A stretch of 64,000 bases of DNA from Comamonas testosteroni (GCF_030505195.1 NZ_CP129673.1:62001-126000); one strand, 5' to 3'. Counted from the first letter of the stretch, positions 17,457 through 24,932 are shown. Program-made: numbers and translations. The notes: generated from the sequence alone by a model not told the origin.

Positions 17457-19304
17457 ATGGATTTTCAGTACTACCCAACAGGCGCATACACAACGGCTTT
17501 GCTGTGGCATCAATTCCAACGGCCCATCGTCCATGTGTGTGATCCCAGTGCAGGTAAGGGTGCGTTGTTTCGACACGCTGAGAACGGGTTCGAGGAACTG
17601 CCGGAAGGCACTGAAGTTCCTTGGTTCGATCCAAGCCTGGAAGAGCGCTTTGATCGTCGTCGTTGGTCCTATGACCAGCGCGACAAATACAAATCTTCGT
17701 CCCGAAAGAAATCGGCTGTCGAAATCGATATCAAGCACCATGCGAGCTTGCGCGAGCTGGGTGTAACGGTTCTAGGACATGACTTCTTAGAAGTTCAGTC
17801 TCTGGCCTCCGTCACACAAGTGATCATGAACCCACCCTTTAACCAGGGTGCGGAACATGTTCTTCATGCTTGGGATCTGGTTTACGACGCTGAGATCAGT
17901 GCGTGCATCAATGCTCAGACCATCAAGAATCCATACACGCGCGAGCGTAAACGCTTGGTGGAGCTGATCGAGAAGCATGGCAGTGTGTCATTCCATCAAG
18001 ATCAATTCGTTGATGATGTGGAACGTAAAACCGATGTTGAGGTAGCTATTGTCTATTTGAATAAAGTCCCGGAAGCATTTGCTGATGTGGACAATATTCT
18101 GAAGAGGCTAAAAGTGGGAGATAACTTGAGTCGTCATGAATTTGACCCTCATATCTGCAAAACTCTCGCTCTTCCAGCTAACTTCATCGAGAACACCTAC
18201 TATCACTTTAGCGCGGCTATCGAAGCAGCGCGACAATCATCTGAGTTTGAAGCCATCTTCGAGCACGCATCAGATAAATTGGGAGTGACGCTAGACGAAA
18301 TGCAGTCAAAGGGGGTAGGGTCTGACTTCAGACCAGATCCGATTGATATTCGAAAAAAAGCTATGGAGCTATTTTCGAAGAGGTATGAAGATCTCAAGCG
18401 GAAAGCTTGGGCACAGATTATCAGATCAACACTTTTAACTGAAAAATTGTCGAACCACGCAAGACGTAAGCTCGAAGCGGATGCTGAGACAATATACGCA
18501 CTTGAGTTTTCGATATCGAATGTTCACGGGTTCCTCGCTGGAATGATTCAGTCGATGGGATCTATCTACACCGATATGGTTCTGGGATTGTTTGATACGA
18601 TTATTGAACGCAGCTCTGACAACGTTGTGTTTTACAAGTCGTGGAAGTCTAACCAGAAGCACAAGGTAGGAATGCGTATTCGTAAGAAGCGCTTCATTAT
18701 TCCGCGTTTCAATACGTGGAGTAGTGGAACTCTGCATTATGAATGCGAACAGTTCCTGGGAGACATTGACAAAGTATTCGGATATCTGAACGGTATTTCC
18801 GGTAATTACTACGGACTTCGCCAATCATTTAAACAAAATAATGTCAATACCTCTGAACGGTTTACGTCAGAGTTCTTTGAATATCGTTACTACAAGGGAA
18901 CCGGCACGCTGCACTTCTTCCCCAAGAGTGACGAAGTTGTTGATCGCTTGAATCGCTTCGTTGGCCGCATACGCCAATGGCTTCCCCAGGACATGGGTGA
19001 TGCAAATGAGCATTTCAAGAAGCAATATGAACAAGCTGAGAAATATTCTGATGACTATCTCAAAGCTTTTAGCAGAGGCAAAAGCCATAGCTACTACGAA
19101 CGCAATCCGGTCTACGCACTGACTTCAGGACGCGATTCGGAAAACGTTGCCGAGCGGATGGAAAAAGCCATAGATGAAGTTCTTGCGCAGGCAGGGATGG
19201 AGTGTGGCCCGATCCTCCAAGCACCCGCTGAGGTACAGACCGTCGCAGCTTTGCCCGCACCAGCAATGGGGCAGGCCGAGCAGCTGGATCTATTGGCGGC
19301 ATAA
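17457..19304 (+). CDS. N6-adenine-type DNA methyltransferase with DUF4942-like domain
   Basis: A 615-residue protein. The N-terminal domain has SAM-binding motif I (CDPSAGKGAL, about 28-37) and catalytic motif NPPF (about 124-127) of an amino-methyltransferase. The region from about 250 to 470 (YHFSAAIEAAR, FYKSWKSNQKHKVGMRIRKKRFIIP) matches DUF4942, usual in plasmid and phage methyltransferases. No restriction gene is adjacent, so it is probably an orphan that protects the incoming plasmid or marks DNA. Codon use in the second half is more A+T-rich than neighbours. Confidence 0.82.
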   Translation: MDFQYYPTGAYTTALLWHQFQRPIVHVCDPSAGKGALFRHAENGFEELPEGTEVPWFDPSLEERFDRRRWSYDQRDKYKSSSRKKSAVEIDIKHHASLRELGVTVLGHDFLEVQSLASVTQVIMNPPFNQGAEHVLHAWDLVYDAEISACINAQTIKNPYTRERKRLVELIEKHGSVSFHQDQFVDDVERKTDVEVAIVYLNKVPEAFADVDNILKRLKVGDNLSRHEFDPHICKTLALPANFIENTYYHFSAAIEAARQSSEFEAIFEHASDKLGVTLDEMQSKGVGSDFRPDPIDIRKKAMELFSKRYEDLKRKAWAQIIRSTLLTEKLSNHARRKLEADAETIYALEFSISNVHGFLAGMIQSMGSIYTDMVLGLFDTIIERSSDNVVFYKSWKSNQKHKVGMRIRKKRFIIPRFNTWSSGTLHYECEQFLGDIDKVFGYLNGISGNYYGLRQSFKQNNVNTSERFTSEFFEYRYYKGTGTLHFFPKSDEVVDRLNRFVGRIRQWLPQDMGDANEHFKKQYEQAEKYSDDYLKAFSRGKSHSYYERNPVYALTSGRDSENVAERMEKAIDEVLAQAGMECGPILQAPAEVQTVAALPAPAMGQAEQLDLLAA

Positions 19305-19309
19305 ATCAA

Positions 19310-19363
19310 CCCATCAGGGGCTAACAGCCCCTTGGGGATGTTGGCCCCGTATACGAGGACACC
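19310..19363 (+). promoter_or_regulatory. Two-hairpin leader, copy 11
   Basis: Hairpin A: CCC-atc-AGGGGCT, loop aac, AGCCCCT-t-GGG (19310-19335). The second hairpin is weak in this copy. Confidence 0.65.
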
Positions 19364-19669
19364 ATGCAAATCGAACGACTCTACCGAATGATCAAGAATG
19401 CACGTATCGTGCGCTTGAACGGACAGATGGCAATCACCAAGGGGATCGGTACGGGCATCAAGAACAATCGCAGCCTCTCGCGGCACTTGCGAATCGATGT
19501 CTCTGACGAACCCCACGGCTGGCTCTTCTTTGAAGAGGAAACCATCTCGAAAGCACGCATAGCAGGGAATACCGTCGAGCTGAAAAGCGACGATGGCGAG
19601 AACTACACGCTATGTCTCTACCCATGGCGACAGAAGGCTGCTGCAGCCGAAGCTCTGTCAGTGAACTAA
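19364..19669 (+). CDS. Hypothetical protein (101 aa)
   Basis: A 101-residue protein, probably mostly beta strand (GWLFFEEETISKARIAGNTVELKS). It has its own leader and is the last gene before a terminator. No family recognised. Confidence 0.65.
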   Translation: MQIERLYRMIKNARIVRLNGQMAITKGIGTGIKNNRSLSRHLRIDVSDEPHGWLFFEEETISKARIAGNTVELKSDDGENYTLCLYPWRQKAAAAEALSVN

Positions 19670-19677
19670 AGAAATTA

Positions 19678-19704
19678 CACCAGGCGCTCACAAGCGCTCT
19701 GGTG
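19678..19704 (+). terminator. Strong hairpin after the 19364 gene
   Basis: CACCAG-GCGCT-caca-AGCGC-t-CTGGTG, followed by AAATTT rather than a clean T-run. It may stabilise the 3' end or work with the terminator at 19788. Confidence 0.5.
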
Positions 19705-19787
19705 AAATTTCGTCACAGCGCCCAAAGAGGGCAACTTGAGCCACGTCGTTGAACAGCGATCACCACTAGACTCCCGAAGAAGAGCAC

Positions 19788-19830
19788 AGATGCAAGGCAG
19801 CAAGCCAAGCTTTGCATCTGCGCTTTTTTT
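19788..19830 (+). terminator. Intrinsic terminator
   Basis: Stem AGATGCAA/TTGCATCT (19788-19795 with 19812-19819), then GCGC and seven T. It ends the unit just before repeat copy 3. Confidence 0.85.
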
Positions 19831-19848
19831 GTCCCTCGTGGGCAATGT

Positions 19849-19879
19849 GTGAGGTAACTGGCCTCCATAAATAAACAGC
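19849..19879 (+). promoter_or_regulatory. 31-bp repeat, copy 3
   Basis: GTGAGGTAACTGGC followed by CTCCATAAATAAACAGC. It follows a terminator by 19 nt and precedes a 220-nt hairpin-rich stretch and the gene at 20156. Confidence 0.6.
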
Positions 19880-19889
19880 ATCTCTAGTG

Positions 19890-20078
19890 CTCGGCATGAC
19901 CGAGACACCACTTAACGCTGAATGCGATCTCCCATCGCATCCCGGCAACATATGTCAGCCTCGTGAACTTGCTTCACGGTCGAGCTGACTTGTACCAGGT
20001 CCGATCTCAACTCAAAAACTATAGCGTCCATGACGCTTCAGTCTTGCGAGTTGCGACGACAACTTGATGCTCGATCAA
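19890..20078 (+). other. Array of short hairpins, candidate structured RNA
   Basis: This 190-nt non-coding stretch holds five local inverted repeats: CTCGG/CCGAG (19890), ATGCGAT/ATCGCAT (19922), CGTGAA/TTCACG (19962), AGCGTC/GACGCT (20023) and TTGAT/ATCAA (20064). Four have 5-nt loops. It lies between repeat copy 3 and a leader, so it would be transcribed as a 5' UTR or small RNA. It is not a tRNA: there is no T-arm consensus and no 7-nt anticodon loop. Confidence 0.4.
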
Positions 20079-20096
20079 TGAGTGTCTTTCAACAAT

Positions 20097-20155
20097 CCGC
20101 CAGGGTTTAGCCACCCTAGCGGGTGCGCCTTGGCAATTTCTACGGAGATTCGCCT
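20097..20155 (+). promoter_or_regulatory. Two-hairpin leader, copy 12
   Basis: Hairpin A: CCGC-c-AGGGT, loop ttagcc, ACCCT-a-GCGG (20097-20122). The SD CGGAG is 8-12 nt before the ATG. Hairpin B is not clear. Confidence 0.65.
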
Positions 20156-20446
20156 ATGCTAAAAATCAATGTGGCACTGCTTCTGCTGCCATACATCTTC
20201 ATCCTGCTTGCAGGAACTTTCCAACTGGTAACGATGACGGTGAAGGCCATTGCGTCTTCGCTTCGTCTGACTTTCCTTGTAACCGGTGTCGTGGTTCCTT
20301 ACTACGCCATCGAAGTAGCCCAAGCCGTTGTTGACTCTTTCGCAGCTGGAGACACTGCGACTGCCATCGGTGACATCATCGCCTTTGCAGTGATGCTTGA
20401 GGGTGCAGTGACAGTTCTCAAAACTCGTGAGAAAATGGCTTCATAA
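20156..20446 (+). CDS. Small integral membrane protein (96 aa)
   Basis: A 96-residue hydrophobic protein with two or three membrane helices (about 4-26, 34-52, 68-86). The ATG at 20156 follows CGGAG and the leader; the longer upstream reading runs through hairpin A and is rejected. It is followed by a second tiny membrane protein, perhaps a partner. Confidence 0.65.
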   Translation: MLKINVALLLLPYIFILLAGTFQLVTMTVKAIASSLRLTFLVTGVVVPYYAIEVAQAVVDSFAAGDTATAIGDIIAFAVMLEGAVTVLKTREKMAS

Positions 20447-20482
20447 GCCGTAGCTGACAACCCATCTACGAAAGGTCACACC

Positions 20483-20602
20483 ATGAATCACCTCTTCAGT
20501 CCCCTCGCCATCAGCATGCTCTGCATTGGAGTGTTCCTGATTGTTGGATCGATCGGCGCTCAGCGTCAGATCGATGAAGAGAAGCGTGAAGGTAAAAAAT
20601 AA
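20483..20602 (+). CDS. 39-residue single-pass membrane peptide
   Basis: ATG at 20483 (AAAGG about 8 nt upstream) opens a 39-residue frame: one hydrophobic segment (about residues 7-26, including SMLCIGVFLIVGS) and a charged C-terminal tail (RQIDEEKREGKK). It lies 36 nt after the preceding membrane-protein gene and directly before a terminator, which supports a real small gene. Confidence 0.5.
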   Translation: MNHLFSPLAISMLCIGVFLIVGSIGAQRQIDEEKREGKK

Positions 20603-20634
20603 AGCGTAGTTGACGTTACGCAGCAAAAAAGACT

Positions 20635-20660
20635 GGCCACTCTCTTGGGAGTGGCCTTTC
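20635..20660 (+). terminator. Intrinsic terminator
   Basis: Stem GGCCACTC/GAGTGGCC (20635-20642 with 20649-20656) followed by TTTCTT. Confidence 0.85.
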
Positions 20661-20745
20661 TTATTTCTGAACCGACTTGCCCATGCATGAAGAGCCTGCG
20701 CTCACAGTGCACGTCGATCACCATCTCGGGCATACATACACTCTC

Positions 20746-21084
20746 ATGAAATCCTACAGTCAACTGAAAGCTGAGCTTGCCCAGCTAGACAAGCAAATTG
20801 CACAAGCTCGCGCCTCGGAAGAGACTGACGCTCTTATCCAGGTAAGAGAGCTGGTCCAGTCTTTCGGCTTCACAGTGCATCAAGTGTTCCCACTCCCGCA
20901 GCCAGCTAAGAAGGAACCCGTGGCCAGGTACTACGACCCAGACACTGGCCAGTCTTGGAGCGGTCGCGGCAAGCCACCAAGATGGATAGATGGCAAGGAC
21001 CGCAGCCTATTCGAAATCGATAGACGACCAACCTACGACTTCAATGCCCCAAGGGATGAACGCAACCCGTTTCCAGTCCAGTAG
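20746..21084 (+). CDS. H-NS family DNA-binding protein
   Basis: A 112-residue protein: N-terminal coiled coil (SQLKAELAQLDKQIAQAR), linker, and a C-terminal DNA-binding domain YYDPDTGQSWSGRGKPPRWIDG, the W-x-G-R-G-x-P-P-x-W signature of beta-proteobacterial H-NS. Such plasmid H-NS proteins silence A+T-rich acquired DNA and reduce the plasmid's effect on the host. No strong SD is seen; the ATG at 20746 is chosen because the coiled coil begins there, but an ATG at 20683 is possible. A second paralogue lies at 25069. Confidence 0.82.
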   Translation: MKSYSQLKAELAQLDKQIAQARASEETDALIQVRELVQSFGFTVHQVFPLPQPAKKEPVARYYDPDTGQSWSGRGKPPRWIDGKDRSLFEIDRRPTYDFNAPRDERNPFPVQ

Positions 21085-21219
21085 CCTGCCTGAAGGCTAC
21101 TCAGTAATAGCTTGATCTATTTTTTAGGTCTGCCCAAATAGGGCAGCTTCATGGTGATGCCTTTTCCTGTCTATGCAGACAATGCACTTACGCGATACAG
21201 CAAAGACAGGAGAGAACTG

Positions 21220-21477
21220 ATGAAGGAAGTCCCGTTCTTCATTGAACGCAACACGGAGCAATGGCAAGCGATGTGGGGAGGGTTATCCGAGGCAGAATTG
21301 AATTCTGGCGATCATGTTTGCGAGAACCAAGAAACTGGTGATTGCTGGCACTACATGGGAAGTGACAGCAACGGCCATCATTTTAGGCATCGTAAGCATC
21401 CCAAAACGGCGAAACGCGAAACCTTGATCGTCAAATCGAACGTCACTCCAGTTCAAGAACCGGAATTGGCCCACTAG
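21220..21477 (+). CDS. Hypothetical protein (85 aa)
   Basis: A small protein rich in H, W, C and E (CENQETGDCWHYMGSDSNGHHFRHRKH), suggesting possible metal binding. The ATG at 21220 has AGGAG 6 nt upstream; another in-frame ATG at 21151 follows a CTGCCC/GGGCAG hairpin and would add 23 residues. No family recognised. Confidence 0.55.
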   Translation: MKEVPFFIERNTEQWQAMWGGLSEAELNSGDHVCENQETGDCWHYMGSDSNGHHFRHRKHPKTAKRETLIVKSNVTPVQEPELAH

Positions 21478-21490
21478 ACCTAAGACCCAT

Positions 21491-21516
21491 TACCAATGCC
21501 CGCATTGGTATTAGTA
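21491..21516 (+). terminator. Hairpin, probable terminator
   Basis: TACCAATG-cccg-CATTGGTA is a perfect 8-bp stem followed by a moderately T-rich stretch, 14 nt after the preceding stop and just before repeat copy 4. Confidence 0.55.
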
Positions 21517-21546
21517 ATGTGGTTTTGTTCCTTCTTGGAACGAAAA

Positions 21547-21577
21547 GTGAAGTAGCTGGCTTCCTTAAACAAACAGC
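21547..21577 (+). promoter_or_regulatory. 31-bp repeat, copy 4
   Basis: GTGAAGTAGCTGGC followed by TTCCTTAAACAAACAGC. From here to the leader (gcatttt-atcaaccc) the sequence matches copy 2 almost base for base. Confidence 0.6.
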
Positions 21578-21587
21578 ATTTTATCAA

Positions 21588-21643
21588 CCCTTGGGGTGCA
21601 TGCACTCCCATGGGTGGCGTGCCCTCAATTGATTAAGGCACGC
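21588..21643 (+). promoter_or_regulatory. Two-hairpin leader, copy 13
   Basis: Hairpin A: CCC-t-TGGG-GTGC, AT, GCAC-T-CCCA-t-GGG (21588-21614). Hairpin B: GCGTGCC (21617-21623) with GGCACGC (21637-21643), perfect, ending right at the ATG. Confidence 0.8.
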
Positions 21644-22531
21644 ATGTTTTCAAACTCGATTTGTTCCTACCCAAACCGGGGAAACTATGGTGACAACAAG
21701 TACCGTGGCAACTGCTCAGGGTACGTCATAAAGGACTTCATCGAGTCCTATCTAAAAGATCAGAATGGCCTCGTTGCAGATCCAAGCATTGGAGGCGGAA
21801 CGAGCGCCGATGTAGCCGCTTCACTTGGAGTGCGCTTCAAGGGCACAGACCTTCATCAGGGCTTTAATTTGCTGACTGATGACTTCTCTTCCTTCTTGGG
21901 AGAGAAAGCGAATCTGATCTGGTGGCACCCAGCTTACTGGGACATGATTCAGTATTCAGGAAGTCAATGGGGCAATGAACCACACAAATGGGACATGAGC
22001 CGCATGAAGCTAAATGAATTTGTTGAGTCGTTAGAGCTTGCTGTCATGAACATTCATGATGCCTGCGAAGTAAAAGGACACTATGGGATATTGATGGGCA
22101 ATCTCCGCAGAAACGGGGATTACTACAATCTCTCAAGTCTTGTGGAGCGTATCGCTCCAGGCAAACTGGTCGATGAAATCATCAAAGTGCAGCACAACTG
22201 CATTAGTGATTCACGACAATATTCAGGCAACATTGTTCGTATTGCGCACGAAAAGCTTTTAGTTTTTCGTCGTGATGCAAGTCACTCGTTGATCCTGCTA
22301 TCAAATTTCCATCGAAAAGCAGTCAATATGATTGCCACTACATGGAAAGCAGCTGTTCGTAGAGTCCTGCAAGGGAAACCCTCTATGGATTTAAACCAGA
22401 TTTACGAAGCTATTGAGCCATTTGCACAGTTCAGAGAGAACGTACATTGGAGGGCGAAAGTCCGACAGGTATTGCAAGACGCAAAATACTTCGAACGTCT
22501 GGAAACTGGTGTTTACAAGCTAGCCTTGTGA
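21644..22531 (+). CDS. Predicted DNA methylase with HPAYWD catalytic-region variant
   Basis: A 295-residue protein. ADPSIGGGTSADVA (about 45-58) is motif I of an SAM-dependent methyltransferase. Where N-x-P-P-Y/F would be expected it has WWHPAYWDMIQYSG (about 88-101), as in a group of predicted site-specific DNA methylases. The last 80 residues resemble a winged helix (VHWRAKVRQVLQD). The ATG at 21644 abuts leader hairpin B; the longer reading translates the leader and is rejected. Whether it methylates DNA or RNA, or is active at all, is open. Confidence 0.65.
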   Translation: MFSNSICSYPNRGNYGDNKYRGNCSGYVIKDFIESYLKDQNGLVADPSIGGGTSADVAASLGVRFKGTDLHQGFNLLTDDFSSFLGEKANLIWWHPAYWDMIQYSGSQWGNEPHKWDMSRMKLNEFVESLELAVMNIHDACEVKGHYGILMGNLRRNGDYYNLSSLVERIAPGKLVDEIIKVQHNCISDSRQYSGNIVRIAHEKLLVFRRDASHSLILLSNFHRKAVNMIATTWKAAVRRVLQGKPSMDLNQIYEAIEPFAQFRENVHWRAKVRQVLQDAKYFERLETGVYKLAL

Positions 22532-22540
22532 ATTTTTCTA

Positions 22541-22602
22541 CCCTAAGGGGGCTATGCCTCCTAACGGGGGCATGGCCTTCATTTTTGGAGTGTGGCCATG
22601 GC
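22541..22602 (+). promoter_or_regulatory. Two-hairpin leader, copy 14, start codon inside the stem
   Basis: Hairpin A: CCC-ta-AGGGGG, loop, CCTCCT-aac-GGG. Hairpin B: CATGGCC (22571-22577) with GGCCATG (22594-22600); the ATG at 22598 is the end of the 3' arm and the SD TGGAG is in the loop. Confidence 0.7.
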
Positions 22603-23104
22603 AATGATTCCCTCAATCCACAAACCGGAACTGGGGCAAATGTCGTTTGATTTTCTGGATCAAACGATGACTTCTCAGCAATATTCATACAGTGAACATG
22701 GCAAATCATATTTGTCCTTGAAGACCTGCAATAAGAATGTTGAAAGCCTCATAAATAGCTTGTCGCTTGATTTCGATATCTGCGCACCAGAGACAGGGGC
22801 TTATGTTCAAGAAACCTCAGAGCACGATGAAGTCGATGAAGAGAACTTAGACAATACGGAGAAATTCGTATGGTCTGATGATGACATCGATAAATTGCGC
22901 ACAGCGTTTTTTGATGAAAATATTCGATTGCTAGGTGATGGGCGGACAAGCCCTGAAACCAGGCAAGAGAACTACGAATGGCTAATGTCAGACGAAATAC
23001 ATCCGTTTTCGTTCCTCGTACTCTGCCGTGAAGAAATGCTGTCCCCTGACCGCATCCGTGAAGGAGTTCAAGTTGTCATGCGTAAGCTTGGCTACCTGAA
23101 CTAA
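22598..23104 (+). CDS. Hypothetical acidic protein (168 aa)
   Basis: A 168-residue acidic protein with an unstructured-looking N-terminal half and a helical C-terminal domain (DDDIDKLRTAFFDENIRLLGDG). The start at 22598 is base-paired in the leader; a second ATG at 22604 is possible. No family recognised. Confidence 0.6.
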   Translation: MAMIPSIHKPELGQMSFDFLDQTMTSQQYSYSEHGKSYLSLKTCNKNVESLINSLSLDFDICAPETGAYVQETSEHDEVDEENLDNTEKFVWSDDDIDKLRTAFFDENIRLLGDGRTSPETRQENYEWLMSDEIHPFSFLVLCREEMLSPDRIREGVQVVMRKLGYLN

Positions 23105-23111
23105 ATCAAAA

Positions 23112-23138
23112 CCCTGCCAGGGATAAGTCCCTTGCGGG
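23112..23138 (+). promoter_or_regulatory. Leader hairpin A, copy 15 (primase-like gene)
   Basis: CCC-tGCc-AGGGA, loop taag, TCCCT-tGC-GGG. In this copy hairpin A is about 100 nt from the start codon and is followed by a long palindrome instead of a start-adjacent hairpin B. Confidence 0.6.
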
Positions 23139-23168
23139 ACTACTCCTTGGTTCCACTGGTGTGGGGGT

Positions 23169-23200
23169 TTCATTAAATCCCTGTACAGGGCTTTAATGAA
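23169..23200 (+). repeat. 32-bp palindrome upstream of the primase-like gene
   Basis: TTCATTAAA-t-CCCTG-TA-CAGGG-c-TTTAATGAA pairs over 14 bp with a single mismatch and a minimal loop. It may be an operator, a cruciform, or a single-strand initiation structure. Confidence 0.6.
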
Positions 23201-23234
23201 GCCTCAATTCCAGTTAATTTTCTAAGGACTAACA

Positions 23235-24932
23235 ATGGCTAACTACGATAAAGAAGTTGTCAAAAAGGCTGCTGATGAAAATTGGCTGGCTATTTTCGCA
23301 AACCTAGCTCCTGAGCTGCGCCACGCAATTCAGCGAGTTGGCCGTCATGTTCCCTGCCCAATAAAAGGGGGCACTGATGGATTCCGCCTAATGCCTGATG
23401 CTGACGTGACTGGAGCTGCATTCCACAATGATCCAAGTATCCGTTTCTTATCGAATGGATTTGAAGTTCTGATGTGGTTACGCAACTGGTCATTTTCCGA
23501 AACTATTGATGAAGTGGGTCAAGCATTGGGGCTTCCAACTGCAAAACCAACTCAAACAAAGCGACTTGAATTAGTGGCCGCTCATGACCCAAAGAAAGCA
23601 AAGTTCTATGATGGAATTTTGATTGCCTTCGGTAAAGAGCGGTATCAGTTCAAGGATGAAAATGAGCTGAGCTTCTACGCAATTCTGCGTTACAGGAACA
23701 ATCTTGAACGTACCCTTTGGGGTGTGGACATTGAGCGTGCCCTGGCAGAGAGCGGAGCCACTTACGGTGACAGTATCACTTTGAGTAATCTGGGGCGCGT
23801 CCCCGTCACTATTGTTGTCGAGAAAAAAGACAAGGACGGTGTGATTACGGAAGAGGAGATCAAGACTCATCGCAATACTTGGGAAGTGATTCGCATCGGG
23901 GAAACTCGTCTGAAAAGCACCCAGGCTTCAAGCAGCGTTGTGAAGCATGTTCAGGTTAGCAACGGTTCACCTGTGGCCGTAACCTCTGCGAAACAAGCCG
24001 TAGAAACTGCGGATGAAGTCAGTGCTGAGCCAATTGCAGCCCATCAGAAGGTCGTGCCCATCAACAAGGCTCTGGCCGCGCCTGGTTGGTTGCAAGAAGC
24101 GCAGCAGCGTGCAGCAAACGTGCTGGCCGCGAAAGCGGCAGGGAAGGCTTATGCGAGCGAGAAGATAGAGAAGGTCTGGAATCAGTGTGTGGCGTTCCCA
24201 TCTGCGACCGCTGAACCCATGCGTCTCTACCTGCAGTCCCGTGGCGTGCTCTTCAATGAGCTGGCCAAAGGTGCTGCGGCCGACATGCGCTTTCATCCTG
24301 CCCTGGACTACTATGAAGAAGTGGATAACAAGAATACTCTGTTGGGATCTTTTCCAGCGATTGTTTGTGCTATCCGCAATGCAGAGGGGGAAATTGTTAC
24401 TCTCCATCGAACCTACCTGAATAAGGATGGCAAAAAGCTCGCAGTGTCCTATAAGGATTCAGTTGGCCAGCGTCATAAGGTAGAGAAGGTGAAGAAGATG
24501 ATGAGCATCCCTGACGATATGGATGTCAACGGATCTGCAGTAAGACTCGGTGATCCTTCTTGCGGGGGAGTACTGGGTATAGCTGAAGGACTGGAGACGG
24601 CACTCTCTGCATATCGAGCGACAAAGATACCTACTTGGTCGTCCGTCAATGCTCAGCTCATGGAAACTTTTGAGATTCCTGAGTCTGTTCATACCTTGCT
24701 GATATGGGCTGACAAGGATAAGTCTGTTCGTGGCGAAATTGCTGCAAACGTGTTGTACCAGCGTGCGAAAGCACTCGGGCTGAACGTTCACATACTTATG
24801 CCATCGATGCCAATACCAGCGAAAGCTAAAGGGGTTGACTGGAATGATGTCTTGCTCTCGCAAGGTATCTTAGGGTTCCCTAGGGTTGCGAACTTGAAGA
24901 GCTTTATAGCTAGATCTTTCGCCACTATCTAA
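23235..24932 (+). CDS. Toprim-domain primase-like protein
   Basis: A 565-residue protein. The N-terminus (GRHVPCPIKGGTDGFRL, about 36-52) looks like a degenerate P4-type primase zinc domain. Residues about 120-190 (FYDGILIAFGKERYQFKDENE, ALAESGATYGDSITL) resemble an LPD7-like domain inserted between zinc and Toprim parts. The Toprim domain follows: GIAEGLETALSAYRA (about 456-470) and WADKDKSVRGE. No helicase domain is present. It probably primes complementary-strand synthesis after transfer. A terminator follows. Confidence 0.75.
   Translation: MANYDKEVVKKAADENWLAIFANLAPELRHAIQRVGRHVPCPIKGGTDGFRLMPDADVTGAAFHNDPSIRFLSNGFEVLMWLRNWSFSETIDEVGQALGLPTAKPTQTKRLELVAAHDPKKAKFYDGILIAFGKERYQFKDENELSFYAILRYRNNLERTLWGVDIERALAESGATYGDSITLSNLGRVPVTIVVEKKDKDGVITEEEIKTHRNTWEVIRIGETRLKSTQASSSVVKHVQVSNGSPVAVTSAKQAVETADEVSAEPIAAHQKVVPINKALAAPGWLQEAQQRAANVLAAKAAGKAYASEKIEKVWNQCVAFPSATAEPMRLYLQSRGVLFNELAKGAAADMRFHPALDYYEEVDNKNTLLGSFPAIVCAIRNAEGEIVTLHRTYLNKDGKKLAVSYKDSVGQRHKVEKVKKMMSIPDDMDVNGSAVRLGDPSCGGVLGIAEGLETALSAYRATKIPTWSSVNAQLMETFEIPESVHTLLIWADKDKSVRGEIAANVLYQRAKALGLNVHILMPSMPIPAKAKGVDWNDVLLSQGILGFPRVANLKSFIARSFATI

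Noticed and set aside
19885..19990. tRNA-like run of three hairpins
   Set aside because: Loops are 5 nt, there is no T-arm consensus, no acceptor stem and no CCA end; reported as a structured stretch instead.
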